NCBI RefSeq assembly: GCF_028476545.1
Contig: NW_026731989.1
Coordinates: 1 to 64,000, forward strand
From: Physella acuta
Lineage: Eukaryota; Mollusca; Gastropoda; Physidae
Reading direction: 5' to 3'
Length of the DNA: 64,000 bases
In this document: piece after piece, positions 22,001 through 47,110 of the stretch
Layout: each line of letters opens with the position of its first letter
How positions within the stretch are numbered: the first letter of the stretch is position 1
The notes under the pieces: model-generated
What the model saw: only the letters and a program-made list of their open reading frames with translations
Databases searched by the model: none
What the model was told of the DNA's origin: nothing
Program-made: the position numbers and the translations under genes

Positions 22001-25000
22001 TAAGTCGATTGACTGAAGACCCAATTTTTTTCAAACCATTATCACAAGTTTAACATATAAATGTTTTGTCTTAAAAATCGTACTTCACCACTTTCATCAA
22101 AATTGTGAACGGACGGAAAAAAAGGCAAAATCAACAACTTTCACTCACAAAATCACTAAAATTCTTCTATTGCATCCACAATATTCAACTTCAAATTAAT
22201 TTAAAGAGGAAAATGTCACCTAATTATGTAAATTGAAATGAGTGTAGTGTTATAAATCATTCAGTTAAATGTCTAGGTTTGAGAAAATAAGGTATTGGTG
22301 GAACTTTTATGGCTTTACACAGCTTTAAGTCAGCATTTTAAAATGTTTAAAAAATTACTAAAACAAAAAGCTATTTACTTAATAAAACTACAGTAAACTT
22401 ACTTAAAATAAAAAAATATTCTCGGTAAAATAATTTAGTGTTTTTTAGATTGGTGAAAAACATTAATACAAAAATGGCGAAAAACGTTAATAAAAATACA
22501 CAATTTCTGATTTACAATTGGGCCAAGATTAAAAGTAAGGACCTATTTTTGACTGTTATTTGTTTCATTTTGTAGCAAATTATGACTCCTTACTGAAGGT
22601 ATAAGAATTACCGGGTGATAAAGTATACCCATACATGCATAGATTACTCAAATTATATATTTAGCAGATAGTTTGGACATTTAAAATCAGTTCTTATTAG
22701 CGTTTTTATGACAATTTTCTGTACTTTTCTCTCGCCACGTTAATGGATAAAAATTAGTTCACCGTGACCTTTTACTAAACATATTCAAATTTTACATGTT
22801 AACACTAGTTTAAAATTAAAAATACTAAATAACTTTCATATTTTATTATATTCTCTTTAATATTGAACTATTTTTAATTTGATATAATGTGTAGGAAAAA
22901 ATAGATTTCTATTCAAACACGCCAGGGGTCTCGACCGCGTCAGGCAGATTTTTTTTGTAAAAAATGTCATTCGTTGTCAAGCTTTACCATTTGTGCCATG
23001 TTTGATATCATAGACATATTTTCACATTTACATAAAAAAATTTGAGAAATAAGCAGTGTTTACTAAATAGTTTATTAACTTTTTATACAAGACTAAAAGT
23101 CATTCAATCCTGCATACGCTAAGTTAAGTTTAGAATTCATACGTCACATAGTGCCGAAGTGCAAAGCGTCGGAATGGGATACAGGGGTAAAAACGATTTT
23201 TTTTTGTCGATAAAAATCAATGCGGTGATGTTTTTCGAGCTAAAAAGACATATTTTCCCTTTACCAATATAAAAACAAACAACACATTATTGTAGAGCTT
23301 AATTTTAATTAATATTCGCTTAATTTTTATGGGAGAACTTTGTGGTGGATAATAGCACAGTTACTCATAATTTCCATTAAATAACAATTTTATATGTAGT
23401 TTTAAAGAAAGGAAATCTCATCAATATTATATGCTAGCTTTATCTGAAATTATTTTATTTCAATTGAGAACCAGTCCTTGAAGTAACTTAATTATTTACT
23501 ATTATTTGTTAAATCGGTGTTTATGTAATAAGAATTTAAAAAATTGGATCAAGTTAATAGAAGTTCTTATTCTTGTTGTTTGAGAGACAACTATGATTCC
23601 TGGTTTCAGTATCAATACATTTTTATGATGTTTTTTTTTATTAAGGCATACAAAAATTTTGGTGCAAGAATCAATAACATGAAAAAGAAATTGGATGAGT
23701 TAAAAAGAAGTATGCCAGAGATAGAAAGTCCAATTCCATCACCTGATGTGAATGCTCCTTCACCAGGCAATACTCCACCTCATATGCCTGGATCTGGTTA
23801 CCATTATAATTCTGGAAGTTCAGCTATGAAATATGAACCAACAATGCCACAAACTAGTACGTTTTTTTTATTAACTTTAAGATTTCATCTAAGTTAATGT
23901 TTAGTTTCTGAAAAAAAAAGACTTTTATTATTAAGCTCGCCTTTTTCCAATATTCATTATTTCTAACATTTTATTTGGTTTTCTACTTTTAATTCTTTAG
24001 TAGAAATTAGAAAACAAAATGTAGCTTAAAAATTTGAATAGGTTACAAAATTTGGAGTAATATATTTTCAATCTTATCTATTTAATATCTTTTTCTCTCA
24101 ACACCAGCAGCACTCTTTGCTGTCTTTGTGCAAATTGTTTTAGTTACTTATACAGATACACATAAAAAAACTGGCTAACCTCTTCAGAGTGGTGCCGATT
24201 TCAGCTTATAAAAACAGTATCTGTTAAGTCCTTTAAAAAAGATATAATTATAAATCTTAAAATAATCACAAAGAATTGTTCTACAGAATTTAAGTTTTAA
24301 AAATGACATGGCTCATTAGAATTTTTAAAAGTTTGTTCAGGAAATCTCAAGTAATTTTATCAATTGCCAGGTCTTTATGGTTTACATAACTGTTTCAACA
24401 CAAGCAGAAGTAGCAATTTTGTTTATCATTTTATTAGGTTGGATGTTTAACGGCACAGGTTCATCTTTAGTTGCAAATCAAATGGCTTCAGACAACACAT
24501 TCCAAGGTGTGCATAATGTAGTTTCATTTGATAAATTTTATGCAACTACTTCTAGAGAGTTTGAAGATTAATATATTACATACATTTCTCTGCTGACAAC
24601 TGATTAACACATATCATATGCTAACCTATTTTAGATTCTCCACCCTTAGAAGCACCATCTCCTGAAGGATCCCCTCCAGATCTTAATTTGGAAGTTTCTC
24701 AATCAAGTAAGATTTAGAACAGACTCTCAATAAAAAAAGTAAAGACTATGAATATAAGAACAAGATTGATTTTATTATTTCAATAAACGTTTGTACATGA
24801 ATTATTGCCAATACTTTGACTTAGTATACTGGTCATTCATGTAGATAGACCCTTTTTTCAGACATAGGTAGCTGTAGACATAGATAGAATGCTGATTGTT
24901 GGAATTATAAAATCGTCTTTCCATCGTAAATTGTAAATCATAAACAGAAGAAAAAAGTTGGTTCATGCATGCAGTCATGACAGGAACTCACCATGAATCT

Positions 25001-26923
25001 AACAGTACCAGTTACATACTTTTTAAATTTCGCATTTTTATGTAGCAACTGTCGATCTGGGGTAAGGTTTTAATACCGATTTATAGGTATCTCAGAGATG
25101 GAGGTTTAAGACTTGGATCGATAAAGCCTTACAGCGGGTTCAAAGGGTTAATGCAGTAATTTAATCAGGGAGGGGATGGCCAAAGGCACTTCAGGTTATT
25201 AGTGGTGGAAATGTTTAGATCTAGCGTAGCCCATATTTCATTAGATTTCTTATAGATTGCTTTGTTTTTCTGATAATTGTATATACGGTTACTGCCTCAA
25301 ATTAAGTATCTTAAACTTTGAATTGCAGCGAATCTTAGTCTTGATTCACGCCTGGCAAGTTTTTTTGACAGAAGTCGTCATGGCAATAGTTCCAATCCTC
25401 CAGTATACACACCTCAGATTCCACGATCTTTAGCATCTAGCAGTAAGATGACAAAGTTTAGTGAAGAGGATGGAAGCACAACACCTTTAGATGATGAAAC
25501 ACCAACAACTCCAGTTCAGGATGAAAATTTAGCTTCACCACCAAAGCGAAACACTCCACCAAAAAAAGAAAAACCAATTGACTTTTTGTCAAGGTTAATT
25601 TCGCAAACACAAAAGGCCCCTGTTAAATCTGGTCCTGCTAGTTTTTTGGATAGTTTATCACTGCTGACAAATATTTCAAAGAAGACAGATGAAAGTCATA
25701 TAGATTCAACAAATCCTCAGTCATGGGCAGCGTGGAAGGCAAAGTCTGGAGATATGAACTCATCACCCACACAGCCTTCACCAGCTTCATATGTTCCTCA
25801 ACCAAATGTTTTAACTTCACCCACACAATTTCCCCCAACTCCCACTATGGTTCCACCACCTATTCCTATGCCTGTCCCACCTCCACCAATCACCATGAAC
25901 CTAGGTTTAAATATGCCCCCACCTCCACCACCTCCATTTTCATTAACATCAGTTCTACATCCAGATTTTTCCACACCACCTCCAGGGTTTCAACAAACAT
26001 CTCCAGGCCAGAAAGAAAACTGGCCTGATATTGGAAGGAGTCAGGTATCAGATCACCCAAGTTCTGTTAGAGCAACTCATAATAACTCTGTCTTAAAGGA
26101 ATTGATTCCAGCAGAAGGGTTTGAAAGTAAAGGATCCAGTCATTCTAAAGATTCGGCAACACTAATGGATCCAGATGCAATGGAAATTGTTAGTGACGAT
26201 GAAGATTCTTTAGGAACTCACACAGAAAATGTAGGCGAGGCTAAAGCAGAATTTGCACAGAAACTGAAACAAAAAACCTGTGCTCAAAGTTCCCTTAAGT
26301 CTCATATCTTTGTTCCCAATCCAGAGAGGCCAAATCTAATGACTCTAGCAGTGCAAGATGATCTTGATGAGGAGGATATGATTGATGACAATACTGTTCA
26401 TGAAGATGCCAATACCTGGTCATCAAAGACTCACAAGTCCTCTCATAAATCCAGGTCAAGATCAAGATCCAAAGACAAGGATAGATCTCACAAACATAAA
26501 AAAAAGAAAAAACATAAGCGGACACACAGTGATGATGAAGATTTTAGACTGTCTGGTGAAGATAGCAAAGGGAGTTCTAGTTTGGGAAGTGTGGTGAAAA
26601 AAATTGAAGGACGCACAAGTAATAGAAACAGTAGGGATAGTAAAGGTGATAGATACGAGGATGATAGAAAATACGAAAAGTATGATGATGAGAGAAAATA
26701 TGACAAATTTGATGACAGGAAATATGACAGATACAGTGGCTACGGGGTCAGGGGAGACTATAAATCCCACAAAAATTTAAGAGGTACTAAAGATCCTGTT
26801 GAAGCTTATACACAAGCGTATAGAGATGCTTTTGTTCAGCAGTACGGGCAGACACGATTTAATGCTTTTCCTGGGGCTCCTCCTCCAATGGACCCCCAGC
26901 GATCAAGATTTGGAAAATATTAA
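19079..26923 (+). CDS. RPRD2: RPRD2: RNA polymerase II CTD-interacting protein
   Basis: Coding exons: 19079-19235, 19395-19524, 19665-19765, 19863-20050, 20138-20264, 20641-20816, 23646-23856, 24635-24706, 25329-26923. All junctions are GT-AG and phases fit, giving 918 aa. Residues 1 to about 135 form the CID domain that binds the phosphorylated RNA polymerase II tail (SLWIIHHKTHHAKIVELWMK, RLTLFYLCNDVVQTCKKKK, VERIFNIWGERNVY). Residues of about 190-320 form the RPRD coiled coil (FYEEQYREAKIVANAYKNF, ARINNMKKKLDELK). The rest is low complexity: a Pro-rich stretch (555-590), an acidic patch, an Arg-Ser/Lys block (about 758-787) and DDRKY-type repeats (about 828-856). The family acts in the nucleus in transcription and pre-mRNA 3' processing. 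Order and spacing match vertebrate RPRD2, not the short RPRD1A/B. An acceptor directly before the ATG (ends 19,068) shows a non-coding first exon upstream, not located. One 2.8-kb intron (20,817-23,645) holds no recognised gene. Confidence 0.95.
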
Positions 26924-27563
26924 TGGTATTTTTAAAATATTGTAACACAAAATATCCATTTTTTCAAATGGATAAGTTAAAACATGAACCAGATTTTATC
27001 TATATTTCTATAGCTTGTTTGTGAAAAAATACAAAATGAGAAAACTCTTAGTACTGAAATTTTATTGTATTATTAAATTATAGCATTGTGATATTTCAAT
27101 AGTTCTTCTTGATTTATTTGATAATCTTGATGGTTCTGCCATTGTTTAAATTAAAATATTTTAAGAATGCTAGTTGATCTAATGAGCAATATATATATAT
27201 TAGGACTGATGAATATCAAAATTAAACATTATTTTTTAAACAACTGGCCACCATGTTGCATGCTGGGATTTTAAAACTACGGTTCCTGTATTATTTATAT
27301 TTAAGTAACAATGACAATGTTCTCTTAATTTTTGTAATGCATTGTTTTTACATTTTAAGGTTTTATGATTAAATATGATAGGAATGCATGTTGCCTAGTG
27401 GGTGGTATTGATTAGCAATCATTTGCTCATATCACCTATTGTTCTTTTAATTATTGTTGCTTAGATATCATGTCCAAATTTTGCTTTTAGTTTCATGAAG
27501 ATATTTACTGTATGATCATCAAAGTAGAAGTACAACATAGCTTTTTTGCTTCAGATGTTTTGA

Positions 27564-27569
27564 AATAAA
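27564..27569 (+). promoter_or_regulatory. RPRD2: RPRD2 poly(A) signal, proximal
   Basis: AATAAA about 640 nt after the RPRD2 stop, followed by an A-rich tract. A second AATAAA lies at 27,739-27,744. Either could end the transcript; which is used cannot be told from sequence. The 27.75-28.14 kb stretch shows nothing further. Confidence 0.5.
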
Positions 27570-28144
27570 ACTGAAATGAAAAAAAAAGATTTTGTCATTC
27601 ATGACAGAGGTAGAATTTTATGTTTGCTGGTTTGTAATATATCTGTTTATAGCAAACTATACTTTTTTCATTGTTCAGTTGATTCAAGTTTTGTACTGTA
27701 TCCCCCCACATTTTCCTAATGACAGATTTATCATTGTTAATAAATTTTCTGCATAACATGGACACTTTGACTTTTTATTAATTTAGTAATTTGAAAAAGC
27801 ATACTAATGACCCTTTTTGCTTTTACTTGAAGCCAACTTATAATTCGGTACATCATTTTTAAAATTTAATACCTAACAGGAGGGTATTAGTCCTAACCCT
27901 TCGCATTGTTAATGTAAAGTACAAAAACATTAAAAAATTATATTTTATGTTAATAAATTTTTTTTTAATAATAAACAATAATTTATTTTGGAGTTAAAGT
28001 CCTACATGCTAATTAATTTCCATTTGATGGCACTCATTTTCTGATAAAGGGGTCTCAGGACTTCATTGTTAGCAATCGTGCACTCTTCCACAAGATCATG
28101 AAAAATTTTTTGCCCCCTTGTTTCACAGATAATAAAAGTATTAG

Positions 28145-28250
28145 TTCCCTTTATAGGGCAAGTGAAGTAGAGTTCACTTGTTTCTGTGACCTTGGTACAT
28201 GAAGAGATAGTTTGGGTGGACTCAGGGATGGTCTACTGACCACTCCATTT
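28145..28250. repeat. SINE family 2 fragment
   Basis: TTAGTTCCCTTTATAGGGCA, AAGTGAAGTAGAGTTCACTTG, TTTCTGTGACCTTGG and ATGAAGAGATAGT match the copy at 58,590-58,860 in order. The tRNA-like head is missing here. It is a truncated member of the tRNA-derived family seen at 33.76, 45.53 and 58.59 kb. Confidence 0.6.
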
Positions 28251-28779
28251 GTTTTTAGGTGGATATTTTGTCATTCATCTTGGTTTTTTTTAAATCTGTC
28301 CATTTGTTGTCAAATCTTGTTCCTTTGACTTTTTCAACTCCTAGTGAAGCATACACCATTTACATCATACCAAGCTTAGCTGTCCTTTGCTATTTTTCCA
28401 TTTCTTTTTAATAAATGTTGTCTTGTAAGGTTTCTTTTGGTCCTTGTGAATTCCATGATATTGCTTGTTAGGTAAAACCAGTGTTTTTTTCCAGTCAACG
28501 TATGACGTATCTTGCTCCATTGGGAATTTTCCTGTTATTTCACATACTGTTGTGATATAAGTCCAAGGTATTATAAGTATTAAGTTGCTTTTTAAAGAAT
28601 AGAATCTCGTAGAAAAAGAATTGTGCACCAAGTGAACGTCAAACTATATGTGTATAATGGTGCTGAATACTAGTACTTTATAAATTCATATGTGTTTTTG
28701 TGTGTTGAGAAATCGCGTCAAGTACTTCTTCCAGTCAACGGAAATTACTCAAAAGTTGACAGAAGGTAGAGGATTAGAT

Positions 28780-29449
28780 CAGGGGTCGGCAACCTGCGGC
28801 TCTTTTGATGTCAAGTTTTGGCTCCATGCACAAATATTAATTATTTTATGTTATTTTCAGAAATTCGTAAAAATATTGTTCTGCAACACTCGGTAATGAA
28901 TTAAATAATTGTCAACATAAACACTCGCGACTCGATTAGAATATTTAGTTACTCCCTATTTCGGTGTACTTCCTATTAAATTGTTCATCCCGAATTGAAA
29001 CATTCATCTTCATGGTGGATAGCACAAAGAAACTAAACAAGGTAAATGTAAAACTGCACGGAAAGGAAAACCAAGCCTATGCCTTGCTTGAGAAGTTGAT
29101 GTTTCGAAAATAAATTACTTTTTTTTTGTTGTTGAAGACACGGAGAGCGGTAAATAACTTGATTTCGAAAAATATGAAACCAACGCAACTATTAGCATGA
29201 ATTGCTTCAGCATTACAACAAACAAAACGAAGGATGGATTCATTGAGAGATTTGAGCAATTTAAAATAAATGCAAGTACTCTGACGTTCATAGCAGACTT
29301 TCTCAACTTTGAGCTATTTGGAATCGATACACATATATACACCTAATCCTAAATTTTGAAAAAAAAAACGTTTGTGGCTCTATAAGAACTGGTAAATTTT
29401 GTAAATTGCATTTTTTGGCTCTTCCGTCGGTAAAGGTTGCCGACCCCTG
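28780..29449. mobile_element. hAT deletion derivative with transposase scraps
   Basis: A 670-bp element with perfect 15-bp inverted ends (CAGGGGTCGGCAACC and its complement) and the 8-bp TSD GATTAGAT at 28,772-28,779 and 29,450-29,457, diagnostic of hAT. The interior still encodes scraps typical of hAT (ZBED5/FAM200-like) transposases on the plus strand: LNKVNVKLHGKENQAY near 29,035-29,085, and DGFIERFEQFKINASTLTFI near 29,230-29,290. These scraps normally lie hundreds of residues into a transposase, so most of the gene was lost by internal deletion. The host sequence on both sides (for example ACTCCGGTTACCGGAG at about 29,500) may itself be an older repeat. Confidence 0.85.
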
Positions 29450-29457
29450 GATTAGAT

Positions 29458-30910
29458 CGTTTAAATATATGTGAAATTTCGTTAATCTATTTGAAAACGT
29501 ACTCCGGTTACCGGAGATCGATGAAAAGTTGATACAGAACTACAAATTTGATATGATACTTGTATATGAAATTTCACCAACCTAGCTGTAAAGGTACTCA
29601 AGTTGTCGTGTTCACAGACACACACATACATATAGAATTGCAAATGCAAATCCCAGTTTCTCCGACTCAATTACGCAGAGAACACCGAAATTTTGATAAA
29701 TTCTACATTTATAATTTTTGCCTGATTAAAATAAGTTCTTTATACTCTGTGTATGATGAAGTACTGAGGTGTTCAATGAAAACTCGAAATTTTGTGATTT
29801 TTGTGCACGATTACAATACTTTCTCTATATACGAGAAAGTAAAAATGGACTATCTAAAACTAATAGTGCTAACCATCTACGTTTTGTACTTCATACTTTT
29901 TCTCACAATGCAGTCAGTTTACTATTTGTAAATCTTGCCTTAGTTTAACAAATTTAGTATCACTTCAATTCACAAAACTCATCCTACTGTGTTGCAACAA
30001 TCAAATTCAGTTAAAAACAAAGACCACTTCCATATCCAATTTTATACCGATGGGTTCCGTAGACTTGTTCAATAAATAATATTGTCTTTCTAGCAATTTT
30101 GTTAGGATAGGTCTTGGTTTAAATGTTAAAATATGTTGTCTATAAACAAAGCCACTCGCCTGGGTAGAAAGTGTGGGAGTAGTTATGACTTCTTAAGATG
30201 AGGGAGCATCCAGTAATTGTGAAACCCACTTGACATTTTCTGTTCTCAATTGTAATATTGAAACGAATTAACTTATGCACCATATTGCCACATGCATTTT
30301 GTCCACCAAAGAACAATCTGCTAGTCAGCAATTGTTTGATTTCCCTTCTTATATTTATAATATATAGGGAACTGTCCCCAGATCATGAGCCTCATCTGCT
30401 GAGAGATTTGGGACTCCTCTCCCACATGACCAATACATTTCCTTTCACACAAAGTAGCTATATTAGGTTGTTTTCTTTGGTATATTTATCTGAAATTTAA
30501 AGGGTTACGGGAGGGCTGTGGGGTGTTGTCATTTGGTGAAGGGGTGGGAAAATAATGAATGCCACATTATTGGTTTTTGTTGAATGGAAAAAACTGAGAA
30601 TTACATGAAGAGTATGTGCTTAAGATTTGAATTCTCCCAATAATTACACTGTAGAGCATTTGAAAATTTGCTCATAGTTGTAATAAAACAGTTAACACAA
30701 CAGAAAAAGAACAAGACCTTTCAATAAGTCGTCCTTATTTTATTTTTGCTAGTACAAAGAGCAAATAGACTTCATTTTAGATAAAATTTTATTTTGTTTT
30801 ATAACCCTAATTTGCTCAATTTTTTGAATTAAAAAAAACTCTTGTTAAAACAAACCCCAGGATAGCCTAATATTTGACTTAATTTTTTGTCATTAAAAGA
30901 GTAAAAGCAG
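29458..30910. other. Intergenic, RPRD2 to UPF1, nothing recognised
   Basis: The stretch is AT-rich and holds a short CACACACA patch near 29,620. Several short ORFs (for example at 29,560-29,931) match nothing I know and have no coding-like composition. Both neighbouring genes, RPRD2 (+) and UPF1 (-), end toward this stretch, so no promoter of either is expected here. Confidence 0.5.
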
Positions 30911-30921
30911 TTTAATAAAAC

Positions 30922-30927
30922 TTTATT
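30922..30927 (-). promoter_or_regulatory. UPF1: UPF1 poly(A) signal candidate
   Basis: TTTATT on the plus strand is AATAAA on the minus strand, about 835 nt beyond the UPF1 stop codon. It is the likely end of a 3' UTR running from 31,761 leftward. No other gene is seen in that interval. Confidence 0.4.
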
Positions 30928-31761
30928 ACATGGAGTTCTATCTACTATACATTGGGGTATAAATGATTAAACGTGAAGAAAAAAGCAATCATCCACCAGA
31001 GGAGGAAAATAAAATACATCAATTGTCTTGATCAGTGAAATATTGGTACTGATGGCAGGCCAAAGAGAAGGGAGTATTGGTAAGCTTTGAAACAATCAAG
31101 CTTCAGCCCTACTTTTAATAATCTGCCGTGATTTTTTTTTAGACAATCAGGTCACAGCGCTCACAATTTCACATTCATTTGCAGCACTTGAGGTTGCCAC
31201 TGCTGCACAAAACTAAATTTTTATATCTAAAATTAGCCATTTGAAAACAGGCAGATGTCAGGGTCTTATTCCTATTGGGTGTCAAGCTTAGATTTGTATC
31301 AAACTTTGAACAAATACAACCTTAGCTCATCAAGACTTGGGATTTATGGCTAACTTGCAAACTATCTTCCATACCCCATCATGCCATTTTACATAACATG
31401 GCTGAAAGATTTTCTGTCAACAACAGTGTGTATGATTTTATGGGGAATTACAAAAAGAAGTTAATCAATAAAGACATATTCATTACTAGTTTTCTTTCAA
31501 GGGAAGAAAACCTTAGGTTAGACTTCTTGACTGCTGTTAGACACTCTGGTACAGTACTGAGTTTACTGTGGCTTTGATAATCCTTTGAGGGAGACCTGGA
31601 TTTTTTTTGCCTTTACTAAGGACCAAGAATGGGGCAGCAACCTTAACAGTTTGAATTAGTGCTGTGGTGCTCCAGTTCGCGGCTGTAAGTGGTGAGCTGT
31701 GCCTGACCGTGTGGGGTTCTAGGTCACCGGAGTTCCACTGGGACGTGAAGCATTTAGTGAC

Positions 31762-43635
<11,874 letters not shown>

Positions 43636-44754
43636 AGCTGTGTAGATAAAGCAATTCAAAATTTAGCACACATTTTAGATTAAGTGAAGTACGTTAGTTA
43701 AAACGTTGAATTCCCGTAGATCAAGAATCGAGATTTTTCTCACCGACAACAAAATTCTCCACGTGTATGGCGTTAACTGAGAATAAACATGTGACACCAA
43801 CATTTATAATATAATATAGATGGTCTACCTGATATTTATTAATAACCGAGTTCTAAAGCGCAGTTAATTTGTATTAACTAAATCATAAACTGATCAGGTG
43901 GATAATCTTCTCGTCCAGGGCACTTGCGGACGTACAAGATTGGTCTAGCAAAGGCTGACGTCAGTCAAGCACAGGAAACAAGTGAAGTAAAGGGAAACAA
44001 CAATATTTTACTATGCACACATTTTGATTACGCCATTCGTTTTAGAATTACCAGGATGGCATTTGTATATCTATATCTAATGCGCGGTTATTTTAGGAAG
44101 CTCCTGCTTATAAAAACTGGCATGTACTAAAATAATAAAATTATTTTCTAAGAACTGTTCAAGTAAATATTAGGATCTAGATCTAGATCTAGATCTAGAA
44201 CTAGATCTAATAAAATGAGTAGACCCTCAAATGTGAGCGTGCCTTAAGATTTGTTCTCACGCAAATCCAAATAAATTTCTAAATGAATGGTTTACATTTT
44301 ACATGTTAACCCCTTGCCAACTAGATCTAGATCTAGGCATTGTCATTATTCATTATGTTATGTAATCTAGATCTAGATAGACTAACCTAATGTAGTGGGC
44401 CTATAGTGGCCTATACTCTTCTATACTCTATTTGCTATTATAGATCTAGAATCTAGTCTATTATAATAATAAAAGATCTAGTGAAGCCTAGTTTTAGTAA
44501 TCTTAGAGTAGACAAGTAAAGTAGGCCTAACTACACTAACTAGTACTACAAAACTACTGCACTTAGTTAATATACTATTACTACTTACTACTAATGAGCA
44601 GCCTCTAACCAAAAAACAAAATCCTAATAAAAAAATAATATTAATCTAGATCTAGAATAGATCTACTACTAACTTAAACTACTTATCATATGAAGAAATT
44701 AAGGGCTTTCACATGGCACTGTTAGTTGATGCATCCTGACCTATTGATCTATAT
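43636..44754. promoter_or_regulatory. UPF1 upstream region with CTAGAT hexamer clusters
   Basis: The UPF1 promoter is expected here (minus strand), but no TATA box or clear core motif could be picked. The sequence holds clusters of the hexamer CTAGAT/AGATCT, notably 44,174-44,210 and around 44,325-44,480. Further clusters lie inside intron 1 at 43,205-43,435. A small ORF at 43,924-44,130 looks like chance. Confidence 0.3.
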
Positions 44755-45290
44755 TAATTATCTATTATAATTCTCTACGTGGGGACCATGCGAGACACCA
44801 CCACGTAAGGGCTTAGCTGTTCCTACCCTGCTCAACCCCCACTAAACCCCATCACTTGAAATTTTCGGGGTGGCGGTCAACATTTTTCAGGGGGGGGGGG
44901 TTGGGCACACTATTAAAAGTGTATGTTTACAATATAAAATCCATCTCGTTTGGGGGTGGGGTGAGGGGGGGGGGGGGCGGTAGACTTTCAACAGGAGGGG
45001 GGGGGCTATCCCCCCCACAAAGAGATGCCTGGAAGAAACTCTGATCGTAGAGCCTGCTATTAGGGGCAGATAATTTAGTTTTTAAATGATTTGAAACTAA
45101 GAGGAGGTAATAACAAGTTCTGTTTGATCTTTTCATTGTTGTCTCTAAACTGTCGTCACGGACGACTACTTTCAGTCGCAGCATTGGTAGTGTTGAATTT
45201 AGAAATTATGAATTACTGAAAAGTAGAAAGTAAAAGAACTAAATAGCGGTGTATGCTTACGGCATGGGTCAGCTCGTATAGTATAATTAG
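44755..45290. repeat. Dispersed repeat R3, copy 2, split by a poly-G MITE
   Basis: The inverted partner of 40,590-40,975. The left part (TAATTCTCTACGTGGGGACC, ACCACGTAAGGGCTTAGC) and the right part (TATTAGGGGCAGATAATTTAG, AACTGTCGTCACGGACGAC, TGTATGCTTACGGCATGG) are separated by a poly-G MITE fragment at about 44,855-45,043. That fragment ends GATGCCTGGAAGAAACTCTG, which is the family terminus. Its left end is truncated. Confidence 0.7.
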
Positions 45291-45524
45291 TAAGTTCAAC
45301 AACTTAATAATTAATATTACTTTATTAATTATTTTAATAAATTAATATATTAATTAATATTAACTATTAACTAGCTAGGCTTGACTTGGGTGGCCTATTT
45401 GTAAAACACTGTTATTAGTATTATTAGCAGTATTAGACTATTAGGCTACTGGCCTAGGCCTACACTATTAGACTACTTGGATTTTAATAATAACTAGCCT
45501 AGGGTAATGTAGGACAGCGTTGCC

Positions 45525-45740
45525 TAGGGGTAGAACGCTAGACTGCTAACATGTCAGTTCGAATTCAGGTTCAAGTCAGTAGAATGTTCCTGACTCCACC
45601 CAGCTCTGACGGGTACCTAACTCACATAAAAAGGCAGCTAGGCATAGTGATGAATACACTATCCCTTCATATGCCGTAGTGAAAGAAATATGTGAACTCT
45701 ACTTTACCTGCTCCATGGATCGTCAGGTTCAAAAAGTTAA
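45525..45740. repeat. SINE family 2, best copy
   Basis: A tRNA-like head (GTTGCCTAGGGGTAGAACGC, with GTTCGAATTC as B box) followed by the shared body (CCAGCTCTGACGGGTACC, CGAACTCTACTT-type end, GGATCGTCAGGTTC). A partial inverse copy of the tail follows at 45,806-45,900 (GGAACCTGACAGTCAATGGA, AGCAAGTGAGGTAGA), so the two make a loose head-to-head pair. The 45.29-45.52 and 45.90-46.57 kb intervals are AT-rich with nothing assignable. Confidence 0.65.
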
Positions 45741-46566
45741 CTAGAGCAATTTAAATACAAATTTTAATTAATTAAACTGAAGAGTAGGCTTAGTTAAGTG
45801 TTACGTTCCCTTTTGGAACCTGACAGTCAATGGAGCAAGTGAGGTAGATTTTGTGTGAACTCTGCATATAAAGGGATAGTGTGGTCAGCACTATACCAAT
45901 TTGAGAAAACATAGTTATAGTAAGTTGACAAAATTTTACAAATAAAGATTTTTATTTTTAAATTTTAATATATTGAAATAGAATGAATTATTAATTTATT
46001 TTTTGAGAAATATTAGAGGTATTGGTAATGTTAAATAAATAAAGTTAACAAATGGGTCTAGAAATATAAATGAACTGTCATACAAAAAGTGAATTTTTGC
46101 TTCTTTAAGGGGATATGCTCAGTTTTTTTGTTTTTTTTTTACAATTTAACATCTAAAGCCTTTTGAATACTTTTACTGTTTGACAAATGAAAGTAAGTAT
46201 TAAACAGCACAAAAAAAAATGGTTGAAAACAATTTAGGTTGTCATGAAAACTCAAAAAAACCTATTTTGAATTTTTTGATACTTTTAAAAACGCTAAAGC
46301 TTTTTATTTATGCACTTATAGCAATCAAATTTACATGGCTTATATTTTAGTATATTTTAAAACTTTTGTCATGACAACTTTTTGATATAGCTACTGCTCA
46401 GAATTCTTCAAGGTCTGAAAAATCACACCCTTGTTACAATGCAAGTTTCAAAATGTGCATATAAACTTTTTTCTATGAAAGCTATCACAATTCCTTCATG
46501 ACAAAAGTTTTATTTTTGCATGCAGAACAACTACTGAAAATATGGTGGGCATTGTTTTATAAATAT

Positions 46567-47110
46567 TACTAGCCGTCCCGGCCAGGCCCTGCTCTGGCTT
46601 CTGTGAAAAACCTTTCAGTTAAAGACCATTACCTGTGTGTTTAGTAATCATCATAAACCCGGCATTGCACACCCAAACCAAAACCAAAACAACAAAACGC
46701 AAACATAATGCTAACACAATTACAAATACAAACGAAAACAAAAACCTAACAACTAACCCAACCACAACCACAAACACCAATACGAACACAAAGAAAAAAA
46801 AACGAAAAAGCAAACGAAAACAAACCAAATCCAAATGCAAAACCAACCACACACCCAAAGAAAAAAACACAAACGAAAAAACAAACGAAAACAAACCAAA
46901 TACAAACGCAAAACCAACCACAAACACAAATACAAACACAAACGCAAAGAAGATAAAACACAAACGAAAACGAAAAAAGAAAGAACAAAAACGAACCAAA
47001 TCAAAACGCAACCACTAACGCAAACCCAACCTAAACACAAAGAAAACACTAACGCGAACATAAACGCACAGTGCTCAGAGTCTAGCCCGGGGCGGAATCG
47101 CCTGTTTCAG
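46567..47110. repeat. AAAC/AAACG low-complexity block
   Basis: After ACTAGCCGTCCCGGCCAGGC the sequence becomes a purely A/C-rich strand built from degenerate AAACACAAACGAAAAC-like units (46,680-47,060), nearly free of T. Apparent long ORFs on both strands here (for example 46,619-47,011 and 46,635-47,018) result from the missing stop-codon letters and are not genes. It adjoins the GC-rich tandem repeat to its right and may belong to the same element. Confidence 0.75.

Noticed and set aside
25638-26770. Minus-strand and alternative-frame ORFs over the RPRD2 last exon
   Set aside because: They are shadows of the 531-codon coding exon, whose frame is supported by splice phases and homology.
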